Assembly (NCBI GenBank): GCA_963734685.1
Contig: CAVTIC010000007.1
Location: forward strand, 186,001-250,000
Reading direction: 5' to 3'
DNA: 64,000 nucleotides
Source: JAOUEA01 sp963734685
GTDB lineage: Bacteria; Actinomycetota; UBA4738; HRBIN12
Shown: positions 18,197 to 26,861 of the stretch, piece by piece
Numbering within the stretch: position 1 is the first letter of the stretch
Layout of the letters: each line of letters opens with the position of its first letter
Position numbers and translations under genes: made by a program
Notes under the pieces: generated by a model
Told to the model about the DNA's origin: nothing
Database searches by the model: none
The model's input: the letters and a program-made list of their open reading frames with translations, nothing else

Positions 18197-19000
18197 TCAG
18201 TCGCCCAATGAGGCGGTCACCCCCGTGTTCAGCACCGAGACCGCCCCGGCGAGCGTCTGAGCGTCCCAGACGTTCCAGAAGTCCGCATGCATCGATCGTC
18301 CCTGGGTGGTGCCCATCATGGCGTCGGAGCTGAGCCAGTAGCCGGCGCCGTTGCGGATGCCGTAGGTGACGTGGAGCACCAGCTTGGGCAGCGGCACCGG
18401 GTGCGTCGACGGGCACCCCTTCCCCTTCGGGTAGGACATATGGCTCCGATGATCCGCGGAGTCGAGGTTCATCCCGTCCCAGCACGACGGGAAGATCACG
18501 ACGCCCTTGAGCAGCTTGCGGCCGCAGTCGAGCGGCACCGACGAGGTAGGAGTGCCCTCGCCGCAGGTGTAGCCGGCGACCCGCAGGTTCGACGTGTCGC
18601 CGCCGGCGACGATGCGGAGATCCGCCGGTGGCACCTTCACCTCGATGCCCTTGTTCCAGTAGTAGGCGCTCAGCCGGATCGGCTTCACCGCCACACCCTG
18701 GGGGTCGATCAACGCCGGTGCCCAGTAGCCGGAGCGGTCGCCGGGAACGTCGCACGTCGTGCTCGCGCTTCCCATGTCCTGGATCGTCGACATCGCGTTC
18801 GTGGATCGGTTGCCGAAGAAGTCGTGCATGTGCGTGGCGCCGGGCTGACCGGGCCGCACGATCGGATCGTCGTTCGACGAACCGACGTACATGCAGGTCA
18901 GATGGAAGTTGGCGCTCGCGATCGCTCTCCCGGTCGGAGCGATCATCCCCACGATCAAGGCCGCCAGCGACACGAGCATGAGCCAGTGAGGTCTCCGCAT
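18197..19000 (-). CDS. Secreted DUF1996 domain protein
   Basis: Exported protein of 267 residues. The signal peptide HWLMLVSLAALIVGMIAPTG ends near RAIASA. The mature part matches DUF1996: FHLTCMYVGSSNDDPIVRPG, then THMHDFFGN, DRSGYWAPALIDPQG, GVVIFPSCWDGMN, HRSHMSYP and VLHVTYGIRNGAGYWLSSDA. The conserved His, Asp and Cys residues of the family are present. The family occurs in actinobacteria and fungi, and its biochemical role is not established. GGGGA precedes the ATG at 19000. It is 100 nt upstream of the LamG-like gene on the same strand and may be coexpressed with it. Confidence 0.82.
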   Translation of the reverse strand: MRRPHWLMLVSLAALIVGMIAPTGRAIASANFHLTCMYVGSSNDDPIVRPGQPGATHMHDFFGNRSTNAMSTIQDMGSASTTCDVPGDRSGYWAPALIDPQGVAVKPIRLSAYYWNKGIEVKVPPADLRIVAGGDTSNLRVAGYTCGEGTPTSSVPLDCGRKLLKGVVIFPSCWDGMNLDSADHRSHMSYPKGKGCPSTHPVPLPKLVLHVTYGIRNGAGYWLSSDAMMGTTQGRSMHADFWNVWDAQTLAGAVSVLNTGVTASLGD

Positions 19001-19158
19001 CGTCGTCCCCTCTCGATCTACGACTCGGACCTGGTGCGTATCGGCACCCGGGGGTCGATGCCCTCTTCCGTCGTTCGGCCCTTTCGCACCCGGGGCGGGG
19101 GAGGCCGTTCGGCCGGAGTCGGTCGGCGGTCGGCGAGGCCGCGCGGCGTGGGGCTCGG

Positions 19159-19164
19159 TACCCT
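19159..19164 (+). promoter_or_regulatory. Candidate -10 box before sulfotransferase 19174
   Basis: TACCCT lies 9 nt upstream of the ATG at 19174, with no Shine-Dalgarno sequence in the interval. Confidence 0.45.
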
Positions 19165-19173
19165 GGGCGAGCC

Positions 19174-20118
19174 ATGCGACCCCTCTTCCTGCTGTCACTG
19201 CCCCGATCGGGATCGACGCTCCTGCAGCGCATCCTCGGCTCCCACGAGGCGGTCGCCACGTCGCCGGAGCCATGGTTACTGCTCCCACAGGTGTACGCCT
19301 TGCGGGAGTCGGGAGCCTTCGCCGAGTACGGGCAGGTGCCCTCGTCGCGTGCGATCCGCGAGTTCGCGGGCCGGCTCCCCGGGGGTGCGGACTCGTATCT
19401 CGACGCGCTGCGGGCGTTCGCGATGGACCTGTACGGCAGGGCCGCCGAGGGCGATGCCGAGTACTTCCTCGACAAGACGCCCCGCTACCACTTCATCGCC
19501 GACGATCTGTTCCGCATCTTCCCCGACGCCCGGTTCGTGTTCCTGTGGCGGAACCCGCTCTCGGTGGTCTCCTCGATCGTCGACACGTGGTCGGCGGGTC
19601 GGTGGAAGCTGGAGCGCTGGCACGCCGACCTCTTCGAGGGGCCGCCGAACCTCGTGCGTGCGCTCGGTGAGCATCGAGATCGGAGCGTCGCGCTGCGGTT
19701 CGAGGATCTCGTCGGGTCACCGGACCGCGCGCTCACCGACCTCTTCGCCTACCTCGGCCTCGCGTTCGATCCGGGCGTGCTCGAGGGCTTCTCCTCGGTT
19801 CGCTGGGAGGCCCGCATGGGCGACCCCACCGGAACGGCACGCTACGGCGAGCTGAGCACCGAGCCGCTCGACAAGTGGAAGTCGACGATCCGCGGCACGG
19901 TGCGCACCCGTTGGGCGCGCTCCTACCTCACGTCGCTCGGCCCCACGTGCCTGGCGGAGATGGGGTACGACCTCGACGAGCTGCTCCGGGAGATCGACGC
20001 ACAGCCCGGGGGCCTCGGCTCGGCGCCTCGGGACGCGGCGGCGTCGGTGTCGGCGGCGGCGCGGCGATCGAGCCGGCAGGCCGCGGCGAGGTTCCTGTGG
20101 AGCGGACCCCGGCCCTGA
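19174..20118 (+). CDS. Sulfotransferase (Sulfotransfer_3 type)
   Basis: Intact sulfotransferase of 314 residues. The PAPS loop LLSLPRSGSTLLQRILGSH is at residues 6-24 and is canonical (PRSGST). The 3'-phosphate strand RFVFLWRNPLSVVSSIVDTW lies near residue 120. Other family landmarks are EYFLDKTPRYHFIADDLFRI, where DKTPRY is the usual catalytic-region motif, and ALRFEDLVGSPDRALTDLF. The C-terminal 30 residues are Ala/Ser/Arg-rich and probably disordered. Of the seven sulfotransferase-fold genes here, this is the one with the most complete motif set. The acceptor is unknown. Confidence 0.93.
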   Translation: MRPLFLLSLPRSGSTLLQRILGSHEAVATSPEPWLLLPQVYALRESGAFAEYGQVPSSRAIREFAGRLPGGADSYLDALRAFAMDLYGRAAEGDAEYFLDKTPRYHFIADDLFRIFPDARFVFLWRNPLSVVSSIVDTWSAGRWKLERWHADLFEGPPNLVRALGEHRDRSVALRFEDLVGSPDRALTDLFAYLGLAFDPGVLEGFSSVRWEARMGDPTGTARYGELSTEPLDKWKSTIRGTVRTRWARSYLTSLGPTCLAEMGYDLDELLREIDAQPGGLGSAPRDAAASVSAAARRSSRQAAARFLWSGPRP

Positions 20119-20126
20119 CCGCCCCG

Positions 20127-20147
20127 CCTCAGGCCTCAGGCCTCAGG
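20127..20147. repeat. Three tandem CCTCAGG heptamers
   Basis: CCTCAGG is repeated three times without spacing, spanning the gap between two convergent genes and the last codons of the propeller gene. It is probably slippage-derived and could tune the C terminus or termination. No function can be assigned. Confidence 0.5.
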
Positions 20148-21125
20148 TTCGAACGGCCACACCTCGAGCCCGTGCACCGCGTTGCGGACGTCGTGCGAGA
20201 TCGTCACGTGTTTCACGACGGAGGGCGGGTCGACGCGGTAGACGGTCACCGTCGCAGGTGACGAGCCGGCGACGAACGTCTGTGCGTCCACGATCGCCAG
20301 CCCCCGCCCGAACGCCTGTCGCGCCTTGTCGCTCGTGAGGTCGGTGTAGGTGAGATCGGACTGATCGAGTTCGGGGACGGGATAGGAACGAACGACCTTC
20401 CCGCGCCGGGAGACGAACGCCACGCGGTCGGTGGCCGTGTGGTTCAGCAGCACCCCACCTTGGAACGGCGTGGCGTTGTGGGTGCCGTACGGGATCGACG
20501 CGTAGCGTTCAAGCCGATCCCCGTTCCCGAAGCGCCACAGGGTGCCCAGCCCCACCCCGGAGGTGTAGATGCCCTCGTCGTCGACGAACACGTTGTTGAT
20601 GTGGCTGGTGTCGCCGGGACCCGGCCCCCCCGGCTCGTTCGGATCGAACACCTGGAACGTCGGCCGGGGCCGGAGGTGCAGGCGCCGGCGGGCCTTCCAG
20701 CGTTCGGGGAACCGCAGCATGAACCCCCGGTTGAAACGTTCGAGTTCCAGGTCGTACTCGAGGACCGAGTCGTAGCCCGTGGAGCTCATGTACAACCGGC
20801 CGTCGCGCACCACGATCTCGTGGCAGTGCTTCAGGTAAGGATTCGTGAACGACCCCAGGCGCCGGAAGTTCCGGTCGTAGACGAAGATCTCGTCGCTCGC
20901 GGCGAGCAACACCCGCTCGCGGTGGAAGGCGATGCCTCGGAGGCCACGATCGCCGCCTCGGCCCTCCCAGTCGATGTCGACGGCGTTCCAATCGACGGTC
21001 TGCCGGATAGTCGCTCGCTCGAGATCGACGAGGTACACCCCTCCGTGACTCTCGCCGCGATGCGAGGACCGCACCACCGAGCTGAGCACGACGGTCGGCA
21101 GCGGGGAGCCGGGCGCGTCGGACAT
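20136..21125 (-). CDS. Beta-propeller-like protein of unknown function
   Basis: Protein of 329 residues without signal peptide or membrane helix. It has repeated strand-turn units such as GGVYLVDLERATI, LLAASDEIFVYDRNFRRLG, GRLYMSSTGYDSVLEYDLE and GIYTSGVGLGTLWRFG, suggesting a five- to six-bladed propeller. Conserved-looking loops are YLKHCHEIVVRDG, GDTSHINNVFVDDEG and GTHNATPFQGGVLLNHT, whose His and Asn residues could form a site. I do not recognise the family with confidence. Some propeller families accompany sulfotransferases, and this gene lies between two of them and shares a promoter region with one. The ATG at 21125 lacks a Shine-Dalgarno sequence but has TATACT 8 nt upstream. Confidence 0.75.
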   Translation of the reverse strand: MSDAPGSPLPTVVLSSVVRSSHRGESHGGVYLVDLERATIRQTVDWNAVDIDWEGRGGDRGLRGIAFHRERVLLAASDEIFVYDRNFRRLGSFTNPYLKHCHEIVVRDGRLYMSSTGYDSVLEYDLELERFNRGFMLRFPERWKARRRLHLRPRPTFQVFDPNEPGGPGPGDTSHINNVFVDDEGIYTSGVGLGTLWRFGNGDRLERYASIPYGTHNATPFQGGVLLNHTATDRVAFVSRRGKVVRSYPVPELDQSDLTYTDLTSDKARQAFGRGLAIVDAQTFVAGSSPATVTVYRVDPPSVVKHVTISHDVRNAVHGLEVWPFEPEA

Positions 21126-21133
21126 GGCGACGG

Positions 21134-21141
21134 AGTATAGT
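21134..21141. promoter_or_regulatory. Overlapping divergent -10 boxes
   Basis: The octamer AGTATAGT supplies TATACT on the minus strand, 8 nt from the ATG at 21125. On the plus strand it supplies TATAGT, 9 nt from an in-frame GTG at 21151. Initiation in the two directions would be mutually exclusive. Confidence 0.5.
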
Positions 21142-21210
21142 GCCCGCCCGGTGCCCCTCAGGCGGCGCCGACCCCCGTCCCGTTCCCCGCACGAGGAGGC
21201 CCGCTGCAGG

Positions 21211-22140
21211 GTGGCCGATCGATCCGGCGACACGTCCGAGCTATCCCGCCTTCCCAACCTGGTGATCGCGGGCGTCGGCAAGGCGGGCACCACTTCGCTG
21301 TTCTGGTACTTGTCCCAGCATCCCGATGTATGCGCGTCCTCGGTGAAGGAACCGCGTTACTTCCGTCTGCCCGACGACCCGGATGCCATGCTGCCGCCGC
21401 TGGAGGGATACACGCGCCACTTCGCGCACTGCGGTGGCCAGCGGTACGTGATGGAGGCCAGCCCTCAGTACTTCAAGGGTCGGACGCGAACGATCCGGGC
21501 GATCCGGCAGACCCTGCCGGACCCGCGTGTGATCTTGATGTTCCGAGACCCGGTCGGGAAGCTGTGGTCGGAGTACCGGTTCAAGCGGAGCCACATGACG
21601 ATCCCGAACGACGTCGACTTCGACGCCTTCGTCGAGCGCTGCGAGCGGGTGCGCGACGAGGGGCGGCCACGGGTGGGCGAGGACGCCGACTACTACACGC
21701 TGGCCGGCGGCACGTACGTGGAGATCGTCGGAGAGTGGCTCGATTCGTTCGGCGACGCGATCCACGTCTTCTTCTTCGAGGACATGGTGCGCGACCCGGC
21801 CCCGTTCGTCGGAGGTGTCTGCCGTTGGCTCGACATCGACGACGCGGTGACGTCCACTTTCAGCTACTCGGTCGAGAACCGGACCGAGGGTTTCCGCAGC
21901 GGAACGCTGCAACGTGTCGCGATCGCCGCGAACCGGGAAGGCGGCGCGCTCCGGAACCGTCGTCGGTTGAAGGCACCCTTGCGGAAGCTCTACTACTCGA
22001 TCAACCGGAGCCGTGCTCCCGAGGCGATGTCGCCCGACGCCCGCGCTCGCCTCTCCGCGTGGTTCGCGCCTTCGAACGCGACGCTCGGGGAGATCCTGCG
22101 GGCGCGAGGCTACGAGCGCCTCCCGTCGTGGTGCGGCTGA
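21211..22140 (+). CDS. Sulfotransferase domain protein (heparan N-/3-O-sulfotransferase-like)
   Basis: Sulfotransferase of about 309 residues. The PAPS loop VIAGVGKAGTTSLFWYLSQH is of the GVxKxGTTxL type seen in NDST/3-OST-like and bacterial polysaccharide sulfotransferases. KEPRYF and YVMEASPQYF follow, and the 3'-phosphate motif is VILMFRDPVGKLWSEYRFKR. The start is uncertain. GTG 21211 has AGGAGG at 21194-21199 with an 11-nt spacer, GTG 21151 would fit a leaderless start, and ATG 21124 overlaps the divergent gene. The C terminus overlaps the convergent polymerase gene by 140 bp. Glycan sulfation is inferred from family and context. Confidence 0.88.
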   Translation: MADRSGDTSELSRLPNLVIAGVGKAGTTSLFWYLSQHPDVCASSVKEPRYFRLPDDPDAMLPPLEGYTRHFAHCGGQRYVMEASPQYFKGRTRTIRAIRQTLPDPRVILMFRDPVGKLWSEYRFKRSHMTIPNDVDFDAFVERCERVRDEGRPRVGEDADYYTLAGGTYVEIVGEWLDSFGDAIHVFFFEDMVRDPAPFVGGVCRWLDIDDAVTSTFSYSVENRTEGFRSGTLQRVAIAANREGGALRNRRRLKAPLRKLYYSINRSRAPEAMSPDARARLSAWFAPSNATLGEILRARGYERLPSWCG

Positions 22141-23422
22141 CCGACCCAGGCTCCTCGGACGGCGCCCCCAGGTGGTCGGGTGGCACCTCGGGCCGGCCGA
22201 TCAGCATCGCGACCGCGTAGAGGCCGAAGATCGTCGCCGATCGAGACAGGCCCTCGATCACCGGATTGAACGCCGCCGCAACGAAGAAGGCGTCGAAGAG
22301 CGCCAGGAGCAGACGGAGCAGGTTCGCATCCTCCCACCGTTCCGCGCGCACGGCGAGGCGGAACCTCCGCAGCAGCGTGACGTTGAGCCAGACGATGAAC
22401 GTGAGGAGCAGCACGATGCCCGCGAGGCCCCCGTCGGCGAGGAACAAGATGTAGTCGTTGTGGAAGGGGATCTGGAACGTCGACCCTCCTCGGAGCCGTC
22501 GAGCCTCGACCACCGTGCCGCTCGAGAACGCGTCGCCGAACAAGGGGGACTCTTCGAACCGCTCGAGGCCTTCCTGCCACACGGAGAGCCGCCCGTAACT
22601 AGCGTTCACCTTGTTCACGGCCTCGAAGTAGTCGCTCATCAGCCCGATGCCCCGGTCCACGTTGAGCACCGCGACCAGCACCAGGATCGTCGCCGCGAGA
22701 CCGACGAGGTACGGCCGCATGCTCGACGTCGTGGGCCGAGTCATGAACATCACCACGATCACGGCGAGGGTCACGATCACGGAGGTCGCCGAGGGGTAGG
22801 CGGCGAAGTTCAGCAGGGCGAAGCCGGACAGGACGAGGAAGAGCCCTCGCCGACGTTGGATGTGTGCGGCGACGAGTCCCATCAGCACGAGCGCGAAGCT
22901 CGCGTTCCGGAACTGCTTGAACCCGGCGAGCCCGGGGAGCAGGTCCGTGTTGACGACGGCCGCGAGCACGACGTAGGCAGCGCCGATCCAGCCGAGGATC
23001 TGCAGGATGCGCCTCGTCTCGTCGCGGCGCGGCTGGTCGAGGACGAACAACGACAGCAATCCCAGCGACATCGGGTAGAAGATCGGCCGAGCGGAGTCGG
23101 CGCCCTGGGCCGTCGACAACCCGTAGGTGGTGCCGATCATGCCCATCACCCAGAGGCAGAGCAGCAGCACGTCGGTGACGACCGGCTTGCGAACGACCGT
23201 GCTCGGTCGCCGCAGTCGCAAGACCACCACCATGACGATCGGGATGAAGATCAGCAGGTAGCGGTTCGACCCTCCTCGATCGAAGAAGTTCCGCACGTCG
23301 AAGCTTCCGAGGGCCACCATCACCAGGACGGCTCGGGCGAAACGATACGCGTCGGTATGGGCCGGCGCGTCGTCGCCCGAGCTGGCAGATCGGAGGGATC
23401 GTTCCGCGGTCGTCATGCTCAT
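22001..23422 (-). CDS. O-antigen ligase/polymerase-like membrane protein (Wzy-type)
   Basis: Polytopic membrane protein of 473 residues with about ten to twelve hydrophobic segments. It has a long periplasmic-side loop containing ASYGRLSVWQEGLERFEESP and FHNDYILFLADGGLAGI, the arrangement expected of the Wzy_C/WaaL domain. It would polymerise or ligate lipid-linked glycan units outside the membrane. Its start (ATG 23422) overlaps the TGA of the upstream sulfotransferase-like gene as ATGA, so translation is coupled. The last about 50 residues are basic and low-complexity, and are encoded antisense to the sulfotransferase ending at 22140. They may be a read-through tail or reflect an unseen frame error. 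Confidence 0.85.
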   Translation of the reverse strand: MSMTTAERSLRSASSGDDAPAHTDAYRFARAVLVMVALGSFDVRNFFDRGGSNRYLLIFIPIVMVVVLRLRRPSTVVRKPVVTDVLLLCLWVMGMIGTTYGLSTAQGADSARPIFYPMSLGLLSLFVLDQPRRDETRRILQILGWIGAAYVVLAAVVNTDLLPGLAGFKQFRNASFALVLMGLVAAHIQRRRGLFLVLSGFALLNFAAYPSATSVIVTLAVIVVMFMTRPTTSSMRPYLVGLAATILVLVAVLNVDRGIGLMSDYFEAVNKVNASYGRLSVWQEGLERFEESPLFGDAFSSGTVVEARRLRGGSTFQIPFHNDYILFLADGGLAGIVLLLTFIVWLNVTLLRRFRLAVRAERWEDANLLRLLLALFDAFFVAAAFNPVIEGLSRSATIFGLYAVAMLIGRPEVPPDHLGAPSEEPGSVSRTTTGGARSLAPAGSPRASRSKARTTRRGERGRRATSPREHGSG

Positions 23423-24150
23423 CTGGATCGCTCCTCGATCAGACGGTCGTAGAGGGCGTATGCGCGCGCGCGGAGTGACGCGAGCCGTGGTCCCTCGGCT
23501 TCCTGCCGACCTGCCTCCTTGCGGGCCTCGCGCTCCGGGTTGGGCCTGGCGACGAACTCGGTGCGTTCACCGTACCGCGCCAGGTTGCGGCCTTCGATGC
23601 CTTCGAACACCGCGGCGACCGCCGCGGGTGAGGGGCGGAAGACCTCGTACGCGGTGCCGAACCGGGCGTTGAGGGCCTCGATCATGTCGCCGACGCCCGT
23701 GCTGAGGTCCTTCGTTGCGCCGACGACGAAGCCATGACGGTGCGGCGCGATCCGCTCGTGGTAGCGCACCCAGGCCCGCAGCGGTTGTTCCGCGCCGATC
23801 TTGCGGCGATCCATGTGCGAGAGGGTCGCGGCGACCGGGTCTTTCACCAACACGAGCGTGGGGATCCCGCGGCGGACCCCGTCGATCACCGCGGCCGAGG
23901 CGTGCGTGTGGTGCGCGATCGTGACCGGCCGCGTCTGCACGCTCTCGAAGGCGTCGACGGCGAACGTGCTCCCCGACCGGCCGAAGGCCTCGATCACGAG
24001 TTCGGTGTCGTCGTCGACGACCACGACCCCGGTGCCACGGTAGTGACGACGGGCCCACGGGAGATAGGCCGCGGGATAGCTGGACACGAGGTACCGCGCC
24101 TCGTACCGGCGCTCTCGCAGCCAGCGGTCTCGCCGTCCGTCGTCGCTCAC
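23419..24150 (-). CDS. Sulfotransferase-like protein (relative of 12716-13555)
   Basis: Protein of 243 residues with a canonical 5'-phosphosulfate loop, VIEAFGRSGSTFAVDAFESV, at about residues 46-65. A 3'-phosphate strand TLVLVKDPVAATLSHM follows. Shared blocks with the 12716 product indicate an old duplication, with this copy keeping the intact PAPS loop. AGGAGG lies 5 nt before GTG 24150, which decides that start over longer frames. The stop overlaps the start of the wzy-like gene (ATGA). This coupling suggests the sulfotransferase and polymerase act on the same polymer. It lacks a signal peptide, and the acceptor is unknown. Confidence 0.85.
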   Translation of the reverse strand: MSDDGRRDRWLRERRYEARYLVSSYPAAYLPWARRHYRGTGVVVVDDDTELVIEAFGRSGSTFAVDAFESVQTRPVTIAHHTHASAAVIDGVRRGIPTLVLVKDPVAATLSHMDRRKIGAEQPLRAWVRYHERIAPHRHGFVVGATKDLSTGVGDMIEALNARFGTAYEVFRPSPAAVAAVFEGIEGRNLARYGERTEFVARPNPEREARKEAGRQEAEGPRLASLRARAYALYDRLIEERSR

Positions 24151-24341
24151 TTCGCCTCCTCGGAGAGAGCCCCACAATATCGACCGACGACCCCCGCCTC
24201 GCACCATCCCAAGCGCAACCGTTCGCCGTGGGCCGTCGAGCCTCGGTGTATCCTCGCAACCTTCGCCCCGTCTCCACGTGGAGTTTCGATGTCACCGGTC
24301 ACCCCTTCGATCCGATCACTGCGTCCTGTCGACCCTCGGCC

Positions 24342-25784
24342 GTGAGCCCACCCGAGCGAACGCCTTCGCCGCTCCCGTCGCTCCGACGCCGATTGGTGAA
24401 GGGATCGGCATGGGTGCTGATCGGCCGCGTGATCTCGATCGTGCTCGGCGTGGGGATCAACGCGTTGCTGGCCCGGCTCCTCACGCCCACTGAGTTCGGG
24501 GCCTACTTCACGAGCTTCACGATGGTGATCGTCGGGGCGGTGATCGCTCAGCTCGGACTCGACCGAGCCGTCGTGAAGGTCGCCGCCGCGGCGATCGGCG
24601 TGGGCGAGCCCGGCCGGGCCCGCGGGGCGATCCTGCGGAGCCTCTCGATCGGGGCGGTCAGCTCGTTGGTCGTGGGGTCGATGCTCGCGTTCGTCATCGG
24701 ACCGTTCCTCGCAGAGCACGTCTTCGATTCGCCCGTCGTCGAGATGGCGATGCCGCTCGCCGGCGGGTGGCTGATCGCGACGGCTCTGCAGTCCCTGATG
24801 GTCGAGACGTTCCGAGGGCTGCAGGACTTCGGCCGGGCCACGCTGTACGACGCCCTGCTGGTGGACATCCTGCTCGCGACGACGCTCGGCGTGATCTACG
24901 CCTCGGACTCGATCGCGATCGACATCCGCGGGGCGGTCGGGATCTCGGCGGGGGCCACCCTCCTCGTCGTCCTGCTGGGGGCCCGTCACCTCGTCCGGGA
25001 GGTCCGAGCGGTGCAGGGCACGGGCGCACTGCAACGCCGGGAGATCTTCGACGTCGCGTGGCCGTCGCTCGTGACGAACGTCGCGATCTACTTCCTCGGC
25101 AGCGGCATCGACCTCCTGGTGCTCGGCGCGTTCCGACCCCAGAGGGAGGTCGCCCTCTACGGGGCCGCGACGAGGCTGGTCACGCTCGTGGCGACGCCCC
25201 TGTGGATCATCCGAGGGGTGATGCCGCCGATCGTCGCCGAGCTGGATGCGAAGGGCCAACGGCGGCAGCTCGAGGACACGTTGCGCGCCGGCGCGTCGCT
25301 GGCCGGACTGCCCTCGCTCGCGATCCTCATGGTGTTCGTGTTGTTCGGCGCCGGGGTGATGGAGATCGTCTACAGCGACTTCTACCGACAAGGCAGCACG
25401 ATCCTCGTGATCCTGAGCATCGGCCGGCTGGTCGCGGTCTGGTCCGGCGCCGCCGGCATCACGCTGATGATGACCGGCCACCAGCGATCGATGATGGTGG
25501 TCACCCTGTGCACCGGCGCGCTCAGCGTCGTCGCGGGCATCTGGGCTGCCGATCGGTACGGCGCCGTCGGGGTGGCCACCGCGACGGCCTCGGTGGCGGT
25601 GCTCCAGAACTTCCTTCAGGTCGGTCTCGCCCGCCGCTACGTGGGCGTGTGGACCTTCGTGCAGCTGAGCCCCAGGAAGCTGCGGGACTTCTTCCTTCGG
25701 GGTGACGTCAGGTCGTTCCTGCGCCGCCGGCGGGACATGATCGACGAGGACGAGGTCGACGATGCCGACATCGTCGATCGATGA
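24342..25784 (+). CDS. Polysaccharide flippase (Wzx, MOP superfamily)
   Basis: Membrane protein of 480 residues with about fourteen hydrophobic segments. It would move undecaprenyl-linked glycan units across the membrane. MOP features are the opening RRRLVKGSAWVLIGRVISIV, ARLLTPTEFGAYFTSFTMV, and QREVALYGAATRLVTLV in the second half, ending in a charged tail with DEDEVDDADIVD. The GTG at 24342 (VSPPERTP) gives the usual short cytoplasmic N terminus, and upstream sequence in the frame to 24228 is not family-like. It is divergent from the sulfotransferase/polymerase pair. Wzx, Wzy and a Wzc-like regulator together imply a Wzy-dependent assembly route. Confidence 0.9.
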   Translation: MSPPERTPSPLPSLRRRLVKGSAWVLIGRVISIVLGVGINALLARLLTPTEFGAYFTSFTMVIVGAVIAQLGLDRAVVKVAAAAIGVGEPGRARGAILRSLSIGAVSSLVVGSMLAFVIGPFLAEHVFDSPVVEMAMPLAGGWLIATALQSLMVETFRGLQDFGRATLYDALLVDILLATTLGVIYASDSIAIDIRGAVGISAGATLLVVLLGARHLVREVRAVQGTGALQRREIFDVAWPSLVTNVAIYFLGSGIDLLVLGAFRPQREVALYGAATRLVTLVATPLWIIRGVMPPIVAELDAKGQRRQLEDTLRAGASLAGLPSLAILMVFVLFGAGVMEIVYSDFYRQGSTILVILSIGRLVAVWSGAAGITLMMTGHQRSMMVVTLCTGALSVVAGIWAADRYGAVGVATATASVAVLQNFLQVGLARRYVGVWTFVQLSPRKLRDFFLRGDVRSFLRRRRDMIDEDEVDDADIVDR

Positions 25785-25802
25785 CGCCTGAGCGTCGATC
25801 GG

Positions 25803-26789
25803 TCAGCCGGGCGCGTCCGCCGCGGGCGCCGGGTCGTACCCGTACCTGGTCAGCAGCGGTCTCGCGAGGATCGCGATGCGCCGCTGCGTGTCGCGGGCCA
25901 CGGTGCTCCGCCACTCCACGTCCTCGCGGAGCTCCACGGGGCCCTCGTTGAAGCGCACGCGGTTGCCCGCGAACAGGTGGCCGGGCGGCATCGAGACCGA
26001 TCGCCCGTCGATCATCGTGAGGTCCTGGGGCGACACCTGCACCCCTGCATCGGTGGCGATGCGTGCGATCTCGCGCGCCGGATCCTCGACGAAGGACTCG
26101 TACCGCACGAGCGTCGAGGGCATCCGCCGGCCGAGCCGGTCGAACGACTCGTTGATCCACATCCAGCGAAGGGCGCTCTTCGCGGGGGGGCGGCGTACGC
26201 GATAGGGGTCGTCGTCGGTGCCCTGGCGGAGCACCATCTTCATGCTCGAGTACGCCACGCCGCGCGCATCGCGCACGAGATGCACCACGAGTGGGTCGAC
26301 CTCGGAGACACCGGCCACCGCGTAGACGTGCGCAGGCACCTTCATCGAGTCGACGATGTGGTGGGCGCCGGACGCGCTCGCGATCCCGTCGTACACGCGG
26401 AGCAACACCTCCCGATAGTGCTCGAGCGAGCGTGCGTACCGGCGCGAGAGCCCCGGCCACCGCAGGAGCGGGAGTGCGAAAGGATGCGGGAGGGGAGAGC
26501 GCTTCAGCAGGAGCGTGCCCCGCAGGCTCGTGAGCGCCCTGGCATCGACCCGTGACCAGCCCCCGAAGGCGACCTCGCCCACGCGGGTCCAGAACGGACA
26601 CTCGAGGAACGGAACGCCGCAGCCGCAGGCGCGGTTCTCGATCAACCCCTTGTCCCACAGGTGGCCCAGCTCGCCCACCGCCACGAACCCGGGCACCTGC
26701 GCGAGGACGCGCGACATGATCGTGGCGCCGTTCTGACCGGTTCCGGCCACCAACAGCACCCGATAGGGCCGATGCTCGCTGCTCAACAA
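25803..26789 (-). CDS. Sulfotransferase family protein
   Basis: Sulfotransferase-fold protein of 328 residues. The P-loop is VAGTGQNGATIMSRVLAQV. RSGST is replaced by QNGAT, but spacing and the following helix are kept. The next conserved element, ELGHLWDKG, then CGCGVPFLECPFW, is typical of the bacterial group with a C-x-C-G/C-x-P-F-W motif. The 3'-phosphate strand is PLVVHLVRDARGVAYSSMK and is intact. The start is TTG 26789 with GGAG 4 nt upstream, because no ATG or GTG fits the N terminus. It is convergent with the flippase and divergent from the next sulfotransferase. Confidence 0.85.
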   Translation of the reverse strand: MLSSEHRPYRVLLVAGTGQNGATIMSRVLAQVPGFVAVGELGHLWDKGLIENRACGCGVPFLECPFWTRVGEVAFGGWSRVDARALTSLRGTLLLKRSPLPHPFALPLLRWPGLSRRYARSLEHYREVLLRVYDGIASASGAHHIVDSMKVPAHVYAVAGVSEVDPLVVHLVRDARGVAYSSMKMVLRQGTDDDPYRVRRPPAKSALRWMWINESFDRLGRRMPSTLVRYESFVEDPAREIARIATDAGVQVSPQDLTMIDGRSVSMPPGHLFAGNRVRFNEGPVELREDVEWRSTVARDTQRRIAILARPLLTRYGYDPAPAADAPG

Positions 26790-26861
26790 CGCGCTCCAGT
26801 CGTTCGAGGGCGCAGAGTGTAGCGAACGCGCCGCGGAGGATGGGCGGTGGTTGCCCGCGGG

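Noticed and set aside
24147..25481. Minus-strand frame of 444 codons
   Set aside because: Antisense shadow of the Wzx flippase, with a His/Arg/Asp-rich composition typical of reverse reading of GC-rich membrane genes.
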